Positions 18,069-26,081 of a DNA stretch of 64,000 bases are shown here, piece by piece; the stretch's first letter is position 1; each line of letters starts with the position of its first letter. The stretch comes from Chryseobacterium sp. SSA4.19. Lineage in GTDB: Bacteria; Bacteroidota; Bacteroidia; Flavobacteriales; Weeksellaceae. The notes beneath the pieces are model-generated. The model searched no databases. It was given only the letters and a program-made list of their open reading frames with translations, and was not told where the DNA came from. The position numbers and the translations under genes were made by a program. Location: the NCBI RefSeq assembly GCF_022601875.1, contig NZ_JAKVIP010000024.1, positions 1 through 64,000 of the forward strand, given 5' to 3'.

Positions 18069-19429
18069 CCTATAGATATATATGGCTTATTATTTTATTT
18101 GGAATTTCAGCCTTCATTTCCTGGAATTATTTAGGAATTGTCTTTATTATAAATATAGTACTGTTATATGAGATTTTAAATAGAATTCAGTCTTATAATT
18201 TTGTTTCCAGATTTTTATATGTATTTCCTTTTTTTCTTACATTAAATGTTTTTGCGACATTTTGGTTATTTACTGTAGATGCTGTTAATTCTATTATTAC
18301 CTATGGGACAAATTCTGCTCTTATGACCTTTTTCTTTGTGATAATATCCCATATCAACATAAAGAAATTTGACAATAAAATACTTTTGATATTTATCTGG
18401 CCTATGAGTGAATGGCTTTTGACAAAATGGGATATTGCATGGCCCTGGCTGACTTTCGGAAATGTTTTAGCAAACCAATGGTTTTTAGTACAGTGGTATC
18501 GTTTTATCGGTGTTTATGGAGGGACGATGTGGCTTATAGGAATGTCATATGTTGTTTTCCTGATCATAATTTCTGACAAAAGGAAAAAAAAATATTTATT
18601 AATATCTGTATTATCTATATTTCCGCTGTGGTCTCTGTTTTCGTACCTTAAAGACGATCCGGGTAATACGGAATCTGAATATGTTGCTTGTCTAGTACCC
18701 TCTGAAAATAATACGAATTCATCTGCTTATGATAAAGCTAAAATGTTATTAGAATTTCTTGAGAGAAAAAAATATCATGAAGAAATGATAGTATTGACCC
18801 CGGAATTGTTTTATTCTACAAGTTCAAAAGATTTAGAATATAGCGATTTTTCTTATCTTTTAGCTGGTTTCCTGAATAAAAATCCTTATAAACTTTTATT
18901 TGGAGCAGAAATCATAAATGATTCTGTCCATAAATTTAATGGTATTACTTATATAGACAAATCAAGCTATTTATTCAGGACAAAAAAAAAATATGTACCG
19001 ATAACAGAATATACGCCTAAAATCCTTACTCCCTTCTTTGGAATGTCTAACTACTTGAAGAATAATAATGATGATGCTTACAAAATGAAAAAAAATATAC
19101 ATTCACTTCCTTTCGTATGTTATGAAATTTTATTTTCCGATTTTATCGCAGAGAATTCGATCAATTCAGATAAATTACTTTTACTGACAAGTGAGGATTT
19201 TATGAATGATTCCTTCTATGGAAGAAAACAGTATCTTAATATTGTCAGGTTAAGAGCTATTGAAAACGGAAGATATTTATTAAAATGTTCTTATAAAGGT
19301 AGATCTGTTTTAATTTCTCCGAAAGGGGATATTGATAAAACAATGAGTACTACCTTTAGTGTAACAAAAGTTCCGTTAAACAATGAAAATACAATTTATC
19401 AGAGTGCCGTCAGATGGTTATCTAGGTGA
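18065..19429 (+). CDS. Apolipoprotein N-acyltransferase-like protein
   Basis: Protein of 454 residues. The N-terminal half has several membrane helices with the Lnt signature WPWLTFGNVLANQ and QWYRFIGVYGGTMWL (126-156). A nitrilase-like domain follows (about 200-450) with all three catalytic residues in recognisable motifs: E247 in LTPELF, K307 in RTKKKYVPITEYTP (compare HLVPFGEYVP) and C352 in VCYEILF. Lnt moves an acyl chain from phospholipid to the N-terminal Cys of lipoproteins in the inner membrane. Sequence is divergent and AT-rich, so it may be a specialised paralogue. It overlaps the HExxH gene upstream and follows lipoprotein genes. Confidence 0.75.
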   Translation: MTYRYIWLIILFGISAFISWNYLGIVFIINIVLLYEILNRIQSYNFVSRFLYVFPFFLTLNVFATFWLFTVDAVNSIITYGTNSALMTFFFVIISHINIKKFDNKILLIFIWPMSEWLLTKWDIAWPWLTFGNVLANQWFLVQWYRFIGVYGGTMWLIGMSYVVFLIIISDKRKKKYLLISVLSIFPLWSLFSYLKDDPGNTESEYVACLVPSENNTNSSAYDKAKMLLEFLERKKYHEEMIVLTPELFYSTSSKDLEYSDFSYLLAGFLNKNPYKLLFGAEIINDSVHKFNGITYIDKSSYLFRTKKKYVPITEYTPKILTPFFGMSNYLKNNNDDAYKMKKNIHSLPFVCYEILFSDFIAENSINSDKLLLLTSEDFMNDSFYGRKQYLNIVRLRAIENGRYLLKCSYKGRSVLISPKGDIDKTMSTTFSVTKVPLNNENTIYQSAVRWLSR

Positions 19430-19472
19430 TAAATTTGTGAAGTTGCATCCACAAACATGTAACAATTTGCAT

Positions 19473-19520
19473 AAAACAATTGCTCCGGCTATCTCAAAAG
19501 ATAGCCGGAGCAATTGTTTT
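19473..19520. terminator. Strong bidirectional terminator
   Basis: Perfect 22-bp inverted repeat (19473-19494 / 19499-19520) with a CAAA loop; runs of A and T at the ends suit both strands. It separates the Lnt-like gene from the convergent small gene. Confidence 0.9.
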
Positions 19521-19537
19521 ACTAATTAATAAACTGA

Positions 19538-19855
19538 TTAATGATGTCTTACACCTTTTTGATGATAGTTAACATTTTTATTTACTGCTTGGTAGTTTTT
19601 AGACCCATTTTCTGCTGTATTATTATATATATTAGCGGAAGAATTCTGGCTATCAGGTATAGGAGTGGTGAAACGCATTTCTTTACCATTTTTAAACACT
19701 TTATTATCATTGGTGCGATACATCTGGTTTTCTTTGTAGGTATTTCCGTCAGGAGCAGTGAATGTTTTCAATTTATTGTTTTTTCTTTTTCTCAATCCCC
19801 AGATTAAGGTTCCTGTTCCCAATAAAGCTAATGCTATTTTTATCTTGCTGTTCAT
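19538..19855 (-). CDS. Small single-pass membrane protein
   Basis: Protein of 105 residues: one N-terminal hydrophobic segment (IKIALALLGTGTLIWGL, 4-20), basic RKRKNNK after it, then a polar region with FTAPDGNTYKENQMYRT-like repeats of charged and Asn residues and a His-rich end. Not recognised. Lies just upstream of, and on the same strand as, a convergent terminator. Confidence 0.5.
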   Translation of the reverse strand: MNSKIKIALALLGTGTLIWGLRKRKNNKLKTFTAPDGNTYKENQMYRTNDNKVFKNGKEMRFTTPIPDSQNSSANIYNNTAENGSKNYQAVNKNVNYHQKGVRHH

Positions 19856-19902
19856 AATATATTGTTTTGAAATTAATAATATTTTTATAATTGATTGTTA
19901 AT

Positions 19903-20907
19903 TTAAGGTTGTCCGCTTCCTCCTGCGGCACCATAAATCTGTCCTGTGGAAAAACTTGCATTATTGGCAGCTAACTGGACGAAAATGGAAGCCAGTTCCG
20001 CCGGTTGCCCCGGTCTTCCTAAGGGTGTATCCGCTCCGAATTTTATCAGGTTTTCCTGAGTTTGTCCACCGCTAACTTCAAGTGCTGTCCAAACTGGCCC
20101 AGGGGAAACTCCGTTTACCCGTATTCCTTTCGGACCTAACTGTTTGGCCAGTGACTTTACATAGCTTGTGGTTGCAGCCTTGGTCTGTGCATAATCATAT
20201 AAATTCTCTGAAGGATCATAAGCTTGAACAGAGGAAAGTCCGATAATGGACGATCCGGGCTTAAGATGAGGCAGGGCTGCTTTCGTAATCCAGAATGGTG
20301 CATAGATATTGGTTTTCATGGTCCGGTCAAATGCTTCAGTGCTGATGTCCAGAATGGATTCGTTCGTTTTCTGATGTCCGGCATTGTTAATAAGTATATC
20401 AAGCCCTCCAAGCTGTTGTACTGCCTGTGAAACCAGTTTTTTGCAAAACTCCTCATCCCTGATGTCTCCCGGAATGCCAATAGCCTTTCGTCCTGCTTTT
20501 CTGATCAGATCAATCACTTCTGCCGCATCAGATTCTTCTTCAGGAAGATAATTAATAGCTACATCTGCGCCTTCGCGTGCATACGCAATCGCTGCGGCAC
20601 GGCCTATGCCCGAATCTCCTCCGGTAATCAATGCTTTTCTTCCCATCAGTCTTCCGGATCCGATATAACTTTTTTCGCCATGATCAGGCACCGGGTCCAT
20701 TTTACCTGCCAATCCCGGGAAAGGCTGGAACTGGCTTTTGAAAGGAGGCCTAGGGTATTTGGTGGTAGGATCCGTAAGATCGGGTCCTGTAGTATTTCTC
20801 AAATTTTGATTTTGTGATTGAGCCAGAGTTTGCGGTGCCACTGCTGCAACCGCAATGGTCGCTGCGATCTTGCTGAGCGCATTTCTTCTTGTGATTGTTT
20901 TTTCCAT
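19903..20907 (-). CDS. Tat-exported SDR-family oxidoreductase
   Basis: Protein of 334 residues from ATG 20907. Twin-arginine signal TRRNALSKI with an Ala-rich h-region (to about 30) suggests export by Tat, which is unusual for an SDR but known for the YghA/YhdF-like group. The Rossmann motif TGGDSGIGRA and the catalytic S...YxxxK (SSVQAYDPSENLYDYAQTK) are present, plus NNAG. Classical NAD(P)-dependent dehydrogenase; substrate unknown. The preceding proline-rich segment (about 45-70) with FKSQFQPFPG is characteristic of this subgroup. Monocistronic. Confidence 0.8.
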   Translation of the reverse strand: MEKTITRRNALSKIAATIAVAAVAPQTLAQSQNQNLRNTTGPDLTDPTTKYPRPPFKSQFQPFPGLAGKMDPVPDHGEKSYIGSGRLMGRKALITGGDSGIGRAAAIAYAREGADVAINYLPEEESDAAEVIDLIRKAGRKAIGIPGDIRDEEFCKKLVSQAVQQLGGLDILINNAGHQKTNESILDISTEAFDRTMKTNIYAPFWITKAALPHLKPGSSIIGLSSVQAYDPSENLYDYAQTKAATTSYVKSLAKQLGPKGIRVNGVSPGPVWTALEVSGGQTQENLIKFGADTPLGRPGQPAELASIFVQLAANNASFSTGQIYGAAGGSGQP

Positions 20908-21123
20908 ACGATTAATTTGGTGGTGTGGTAGGCTGTACATAAAGCCTTAACCGTATAAGAGCAATGAACATTCCAAGCTGCTGTTCTTTATCTTTTTTTT
21001 AAATAATGTGGTATAAGTTATATCTTGGATACTTGCAGCAATTGTTGTGATTGATAAATAATAATGCTCCACAGCAAGGGCGGCAAGATAGTTGCTGAAT
21101 TTAACTGCCAAACCATTACAGAT

Positions 21124-22140
21124 ATGAATTTACCATTACCTGAAGAATCTGAAACCATGAACGGAAATGATCAGTCAGATCATTTTCTTAATGACGTTCT
21201 CACAGGCCTTAAAAGCAATCCGAAACATTTATCTTCAAAATATTTCTATGACAAAACCGGGGATGAACTGTTTCAAAAGATAATGGCAATGCCGGAATAT
21301 TATCTTACACGCTGTGAACTGGATATCTTTAAAAATAAAACTCCGGAGCTTGCAGATTTGATTCAGGCATACAACGGTGCTTTCGATCTTATTGAACTCG
21401 GAGCCGGCGATGCCATGAAATCTACTTTTCTCCTTAAACATCTTATTGAAAAAGGAGCCGACTTTACATATATGCCTATTGATATATCCGGAAATATTCT
21501 TTCTGTGCTTAAAAAAAATCTTAATAAAGATTTGCCTGAACTCAACGTTATTCCATTGGAAGGGGAATATTTTAAAATGCTGAAAACAGCATCGGCAATG
21601 TCTTCAAGACGTAAAGTAATTTTATTTCTTGGAGGAAATATCGGGAATATGAATAAGGAGGAAGCTGAGCAATTCTGCCGTGAGATGCATCGGATTTTGC
21701 GTCTTGAAGATATCATTTTTATTGGCTTTGACATAAAGAAAAATCCTCATACCGTGTTGAAAGCATATAATGACCCAGCAGGAATTACCGCGGCATTCAA
21801 CCTTAATCTTTTATCAAGAATTAACCGTGAGCTTGGAGGTAATTTTAATCCTGATCATTTTCAGCACTACCAGACATATGACCCTCTCAGCGGATCATGC
21901 CGCAGTTTTCTGATCAGTCTCACTGATCAGGAGGTAACTATCGGTGATGAGAGTATTTTGTTTAGAGAGAATGAAGTCATTGATATGGAAGTTTCACAGA
22001 AGTTTTCTCATGATGAAATCCGCCGGCTTGCAGAAAAAACAGGGTTTAAAGTGGCGGGAGAAATTAAAGATTCTAAAAGCTGGTTTGTAGACAGCATCTG
22101 GAAAAAAGACGACCTTAAAGTTAATACTTATGGAAACTAA
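21124..22140 (+). CDS. egtD: L-histidine N-alpha-methyltransferase EgtD
   Basis: About 338 residues. The frame is open to 21064, and ATG 21124 or the later ATG near MNGNDQ are the plausible starts. The N-terminal YFYDKTGDELFQKIM followed by PEYYLTRCE is the EgtD histidine-binding lead; then come the SAM site LIELGAGDAMKSTFLL and GGNIGNM. EgtD trimethylates histidine to hercynine with SAM, the first step of ergothioneine synthesis. The gene overlaps egtB by 11 nt, which fixes its pathway. Cytoplasmic. Confidence 0.9.
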   Translation: MNLPLPEESETMNGNDQSDHFLNDVLTGLKSNPKHLSSKYFYDKTGDELFQKIMAMPEYYLTRCELDIFKNKTPELADLIQAYNGAFDLIELGAGDAMKSTFLLKHLIEKGADFTYMPIDISGNILSVLKKNLNKDLPELNVIPLEGEYFKMLKTASAMSSRRKVILFLGGNIGNMNKEEAEQFCREMHRILRLEDIIFIGFDIKKNPHTVLKAYNDPAGITAAFNLNLLSRINRELGGNFNPDHFQHYQTYDPLSGSCRSFLISLTDQEVTIGDESILFRENEVIDMEVSQKFSHDEIRRLAEKTGFKVAGEIKDSKSWFVDSIWKKDDLKVNTYGN

Positions 22141-23299
22141 GACAAGCATCATCTCTTTAGTTAAAAGATATCAGGACATCCGTAGACACTCTACAGATAT
22201 ATGCGCGCCCTTGGAAATTGAAGATTATGTAGTACAGCCTATTGTGGATGTCAGTCCTCCCAAATGGCATCTGGGCCATACGACCTGGTTTTTTGAAACT
22301 TTTATCCTGCAGCCGTATGACCCTTCTTATAAAGTGTTTGATTCTCAGTACAATTTTGTATTTAACAGTTACTATGAGACAATAGGAGCACGCATTATCC
22401 GTACGGACCGGGGGAACCTTAGCCGTCCATCTGTAGCAGATGTTTACCGGTACCGAGACTATGTAGACGATAAAATGGCCATATTCCTTGAAAGTAAATA
22501 TATGACTGAAGCTGTTGAGCCACTGCTGGAACTTGGGCTTAACCATGAACAGCAACATCAGGAATTGCTTTTGACCGATATTAAATTTATTCTGGGACAT
22601 AATCCTCTTTTTCCGATCTATAAGAATGAAACAATTCAGAAAATCGAAGCCGGAGATCAAAAAATGATCCCGTTTTCCGGAGGAGTATACGAAGTTGGTT
22701 TTTCAGGGACAGGGTTTTGTTTTGATAACGAACTGGGAAGGCATAAAGTGTATCTCAATGATTTTGAAATTTCAAATCATTTGGTAACGAATGGAGAATA
22801 TCTTGAATTTATGGCAGCCGGCGGATACACTGATTTCAGACATTGGCATGCCGATGGATGGAATTGGGTAAAAGATAAAGGCATGACTTCACCATTGTAC
22901 TGGCATTATATTGACGGAAAATGGATGATGTATTCATTAAACGGCCTACATGAAATCGATCCTGATCAGGAGCTCTGCCATATCAGTTTTTATGAAGCTT
23001 CGGCATATGCTTCCTGGAAGGGGCTGCGTCTGCCCACTGAACAGGAATGGGAAATTGCATCTTTCGCTTTTGATTGGGGAAAGCGCTGGGAATGGACGAA
23101 CAGTGCTTACCTTCCTTATCCGGGATTTACAAAAGAACCCGGAGCAGTAGGAGAGTACAACGGTAAATTTATGGTTAATCAGATGGTTTTACGCGGAGCT
23201 TCTGAAGCAACTCCCAAAGGTCATAGCAGGCCGACGTATAGGAATTTCTTTCAGGCCGATTTGCAATGGCAGTTTTCGGGAATCAGGCTGGCCAGATAA
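22130..23299 (+). CDS. egtB: Ergothioneine/hercynine sulfoxide synthase EgtB
   Basis: Protein of 389 residues: a DinB-like helical part with iron ligands expected at PPKWHLGHTTWF (about 41-52) and LNHEQQHQELL (about 137-147), then an FGE-sulfatase-type domain (from about 180, ISFYEASAYASWKGLRLPTEQEWE). EgtB is a non-heme iron enzyme that joins a thiol to hercynine with oxygen. Thiol choice (cysteine or gamma-Glu-Cys) cannot be read. No egtA, egtC or egtE neighbour is present; the C-S lyase step must be supplied elsewhere or by another type. Confidence 0.9.
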   Translation: METKTSIISLVKRYQDIRRHSTDICAPLEIEDYVVQPIVDVSPPKWHLGHTTWFFETFILQPYDPSYKVFDSQYNFVFNSYYETIGARIIRTDRGNLSRPSVADVYRYRDYVDDKMAIFLESKYMTEAVEPLLELGLNHEQQHQELLLTDIKFILGHNPLFPIYKNETIQKIEAGDQKMIPFSGGVYEVGFSGTGFCFDNELGRHKVYLNDFEISNHLVTNGEYLEFMAAGGYTDFRHWHADGWNWVKDKGMTSPLYWHYIDGKWMMYSLNGLHEIDPDQELCHISFYEASAYASWKGLRLPTEQEWEIASFAFDWGKRWEWTNSAYLPYPGFTKEPGAVGEYNGKFMVNQMVLRGASEATPKGHSRPTYRNFFQADLQWQFSGIRLAR

Positions 23300-23308
23300 T
23301 GTTCAGCG

Positions 23309-23794
23309 ATGAAAAAGCAGAAACCAAGTTATTTGGATTTTAATTCAGAGGGTTATTCCTGGAAGCCTGATATTGACTACCGTGCCCATCCTGAATTGTA
23401 CCGGGTAGGAAAGGGTGAGCAGGGAGTTCTTATCTGTGAACCTTATAAAAGTGAAATTGGACCGTATTGGCGTTTTAAAACTGTTGAAATTGCTGAGGAA
23501 AGCTCTGAAAAGATTTTCAGGATGTTTAAAGAATATTTAAAAAATGATGAGTTTGTAGGAGCGGATATGTCCAGGAAATATCTGCAGATGGGTTATACGA
23601 GGGCACGACGGTATTACAATTATAAGGGCGGAAAAAAATATGATAAAGAAAACGGATATACAATTTTGGAAAGAGGAAACGGAGATCCGGAAAAAGCGAA
23701 ATCCGCATCAGTTTTTTATGATAAGTGGAAGGAAGCCGAAGCTGATCTTCAATATGCTGAAATGAAAAAGAGGTGGAAGCAACAAAAAGGGTAA
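23309..23794 (+). CDS. DUF4385 family protein
   Basis: Protein of 161 residues that starts 9 bp after egtB, so it is co-transcribed. Features YRAHPELYRVGKGEQGVL and WRFKTVEIAEESS fit DUF4385, a small cytoplasmic protein family without a known function. The end is highly charged. The link to ergothioneine genes is by position only. Confidence 0.7.
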   Translation: MKKQKPSYLDFNSEGYSWKPDIDYRAHPELYRVGKGEQGVLICEPYKSEIGPYWRFKTVEIAEESSEKIFRMFKEYLKNDEFVGADMSRKYLQMGYTRARRYYNYKGGKKYDKENGYTILERGNGDPEKAKSASVFYDKWKEAEADLQYAEMKKRWKQQKG

Positions 23795-24019
23795 ACAAAA
23801 TACTTATTAAGAGAAGCCGAAAAAAATTATATAAAACCGGTTTTTCTAAACTATTATTATAAAAATGTATAAACCGTACCAGCAGAATAATAGTTTAAAT
23901 AATAAAGCTGTCGGTATAATCTTACAGTTGAAAAACCATCAGACTAATTAAAATAGACTATAGATAAAAGGACTGTTATATTCTAAAAATGAATTAAACC
24001 GTCCTCGAAATTAAGAAAA

Positions 24020-24394
24020 TTAAACGGCCAATAAATTATTGATTTTAGAAATAATATCATCAAGGTCAAAAGGTTTTGCCACAAAATCGTTGGCTCCTGC
24101 ATCTGATGCAATATCACTGCCGTCTACGCTGGCAGATAACACAATTACCGGAAGGTCTTTTATCTCATTGTTGCTACGGATTGCCTTGAGTACCTGGTCA
24201 CCGGATAACAAAGGCATCCATAAATCAAGCAAAATAAGATCAGGCGAGTTATTTTGAATCTGTTTTATAAGATTGGTGCTGTTAATTTCCGTAAAAACAA
24301 TAAACCCTTCTGTTTCAAGGAGCATCTGTAATACATCCAGTATGCCCTGATCGTCATCACAGACGATGATTTTTTTGCTATTCATTTTCATCAT
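24020..24394 (-). CDS. Single-domain response regulator
   Basis: Protein of 124 residues consisting only of a receiver domain: acidic pocket DDD (13-15), phospho-acceptor D57 in LILLDLWMP, switch Ser87 in VLSAS and K107 in VAKPFD. No output domain, so it may act by protein contact or in a phosphorelay. It overlaps the 3' end of the LOV kinase gene and is the natural partner. Starts at 24394, 24391 or 24385 are all possible. Confidence 0.85.
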   Translation of the reverse strand: MMKMNSKKIIVCDDDQGILDVLQMLLETEGFIVFTEINSTNLIKQIQNNSPDLILLDLWMPLLSGDQVLKAIRSNNEIKDLPVIVLSASVDGSDIASDAGANDFVAKPFDLDDIISKINNLLAV

Positions 24395-25916
24395 TTTTCA
24401 TTATAGGTAAAGTAAAGCTGAAGGTTGACCCTTCACCAACTTCGCTCTCTACCCAAAGTGTTCCGTTATGATTGGCAATAATCTCATGGGAAATATAAAG
24501 TCCTATACCCAAACCGGGAAATTTTTTCTGGATATCTCTTGCTCTGAAAAATCTTTCGAAAATTTTTGTTTTGTCTTGGGCATTAATGCCCATTCCGTAA
24601 TCTTTTACAGAAACTTTTATAAAATCGCCGACCCTGTTTATGTAAACGTCTACTTTATCTGAACCTGGAGAGTATTTAATGGCATTTGAAATCAGATTAT
24701 TGATGACCTGAGAAATATGCAGCTCGTCCCCTAAAATGGTTGTACCGGTAGATCCAGATAAAGAAATTTTATGGTTCGGCGCTGCTAATGAGAGATTTTC
24801 AACCGTATCATAGATAATCTTATCGATTTTAAAAGGTTCTTTATGTAATTCAATATTGCCTGACTGAATTTTAGAGGTGTCTAAGAGATCAGATATCAGG
24901 ATATTAAGACGGTCAACATAGACGGAAACCTTATCAAGTGTATCGTTATATCTTTCAGAAGCACCTTGAGGAAGCATCCTCTGAAGCATTTGTACAAGAC
25001 CCTTTATAGTTGTTAAAGGAGTTTTGAGTTCATGGCTGGCTATCGAGAGAAAATCATCTTTCCTGCGGTCAATTTCTTTTTTCTCAGTAATATCCTCTAT
25101 AGCAATTAATATCCTGTCCTTAAACTGTCCTTCGAATTCGATACGGAATGCATTCAGCAACATCACTTTTTTCCCGATATGAGGAAAATCGTGTTCTACT
25201 TCATAATCGATAACCGGGTTATTGGTCGGCAGGATTTTTACCAGCAGCTCTTTTAAAGAGTCGATGTCCCACTGGTGATTTCCCAGTTCAAATAAAATTT
25301 TTCCTACCGTATCTTCTGAAGTTACCTTAAATGAACTCAGAAAATGATTATTTGCACTCAATACCCTGTAGTCTGCATCCAATACTAATAAACTCTCTCG
25401 GACCGTCTGAATAATACTTGAAAGGAAAGCTTCATTTTCCACCAGTTCTTTCGTACGTTCCTGAATCTTTTTTTCAACAGAAGATTTTTCTTCACGAAGT
25501 TCATGTTCTGATTTTTTACGTTCGGTGATATTATTCTGTACACCGATAAAGTGCGTGATAATTCCTTCGTTATTTTTTACGGGAGATATGTAGAGTTCAT
25601 TCCAGAACAGCTGGCCTTTTTTATTGTAATTTCTAATCTCAACCTTGCACTCGGTCCCCTTATTGATACATTCTTTAATATATTTCCTTTCAGGCTGTGA
25701 TCTGTCCTGGGCCTGTAAAAAACGACAGTTATGTCCTATGATTTCGTCATAAGAATATCCTGTCATACTTTCAAAGGCCGTATTGCAATAAATGATAGGA
25801 TTATCGGGTTGGGTATTATCAGTAATAATAATACCGGAATTTGCCGAATTCAGTGCCTGAATGTAAATATCAAGGTTATTATCCATCATAAAGGGTCTTT
25901 TTTGTGATGTTTCCAA
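24378..25916 (-). CDS. LOV-domain blue-light sensor histidine kinase
   Basis: Protein of 512 residues (an inner ATG at 25886 is a possible start). LOV domain about 15-132: GHNCRFLQ with the photo-reactive Cys at C64, then N96, N106 in FWNEL and Q127 in FIGVQ, the flavin contacts of phototropin-type LOV. A coiled linker, a second PAS (about 160-275), HisKA with H295 in SIASHELKTPL and HATPase_c (395-505, N-box NNLISNAIKYS, G-box GLGIGLYIS) follow. No membrane helix. Likely a cytoplasmic FMN-binding kinase that signals to the overlapping receiver gene. Confidence 0.85.
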   Translation of the reverse strand: METSQKRPFMMDNNLDIYIQALNSANSGIIITDNTQPDNPIIYCNTAFESMTGYSYDEIIGHNCRFLQAQDRSQPERKYIKECINKGTECKVEIRNYNKKGQLFWNELYISPVKNNEGIITHFIGVQNNITERKKSEHELREEKSSVEKKIQERTKELVENEAFLSSIIQTVRESLLVLDADYRVLSANNHFLSSFKVTSEDTVGKILFELGNHQWDIDSLKELLVKILPTNNPVIDYEVEHDFPHIGKKVMLLNAFRIEFEGQFKDRILIAIEDITEKKEIDRRKDDFLSIASHELKTPLTTIKGLVQMLQRMLPQGASERYNDTLDKVSVYVDRLNILISDLLDTSKIQSGNIELHKEPFKIDKIIYDTVENLSLAAPNHKISLSGSTGTTILGDELHISQVINNLISNAIKYSPGSDKVDVYINRVGDFIKVSVKDYGMGINAQDKTKIFERFFRARDIQKKFPGLGIGLYISHEIIANHNGTLWVESEVGEGSTFSFTLPIMKNDENE

Positions 25917-26081
25917 ATTGTACGGTTATTATTGACATCATTGCAAATATATGAGTAAAATCATAAAGTTTTGCATATTCGCATAACTGATTCTTCTCAG
26001 GCAAATAGTATGCCTATAATATGATTTATTTTAATTAATTATTGATGCTCACATAATTTTATTAGTATTCTTTAGATTGAT

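Noticed and set aside
23833..23844. AAAACCGGTTTT as a regulator site
   Set aside because: Short palindrome after the DUF4385 gene; could be part of a weak terminator, with nothing else in support.
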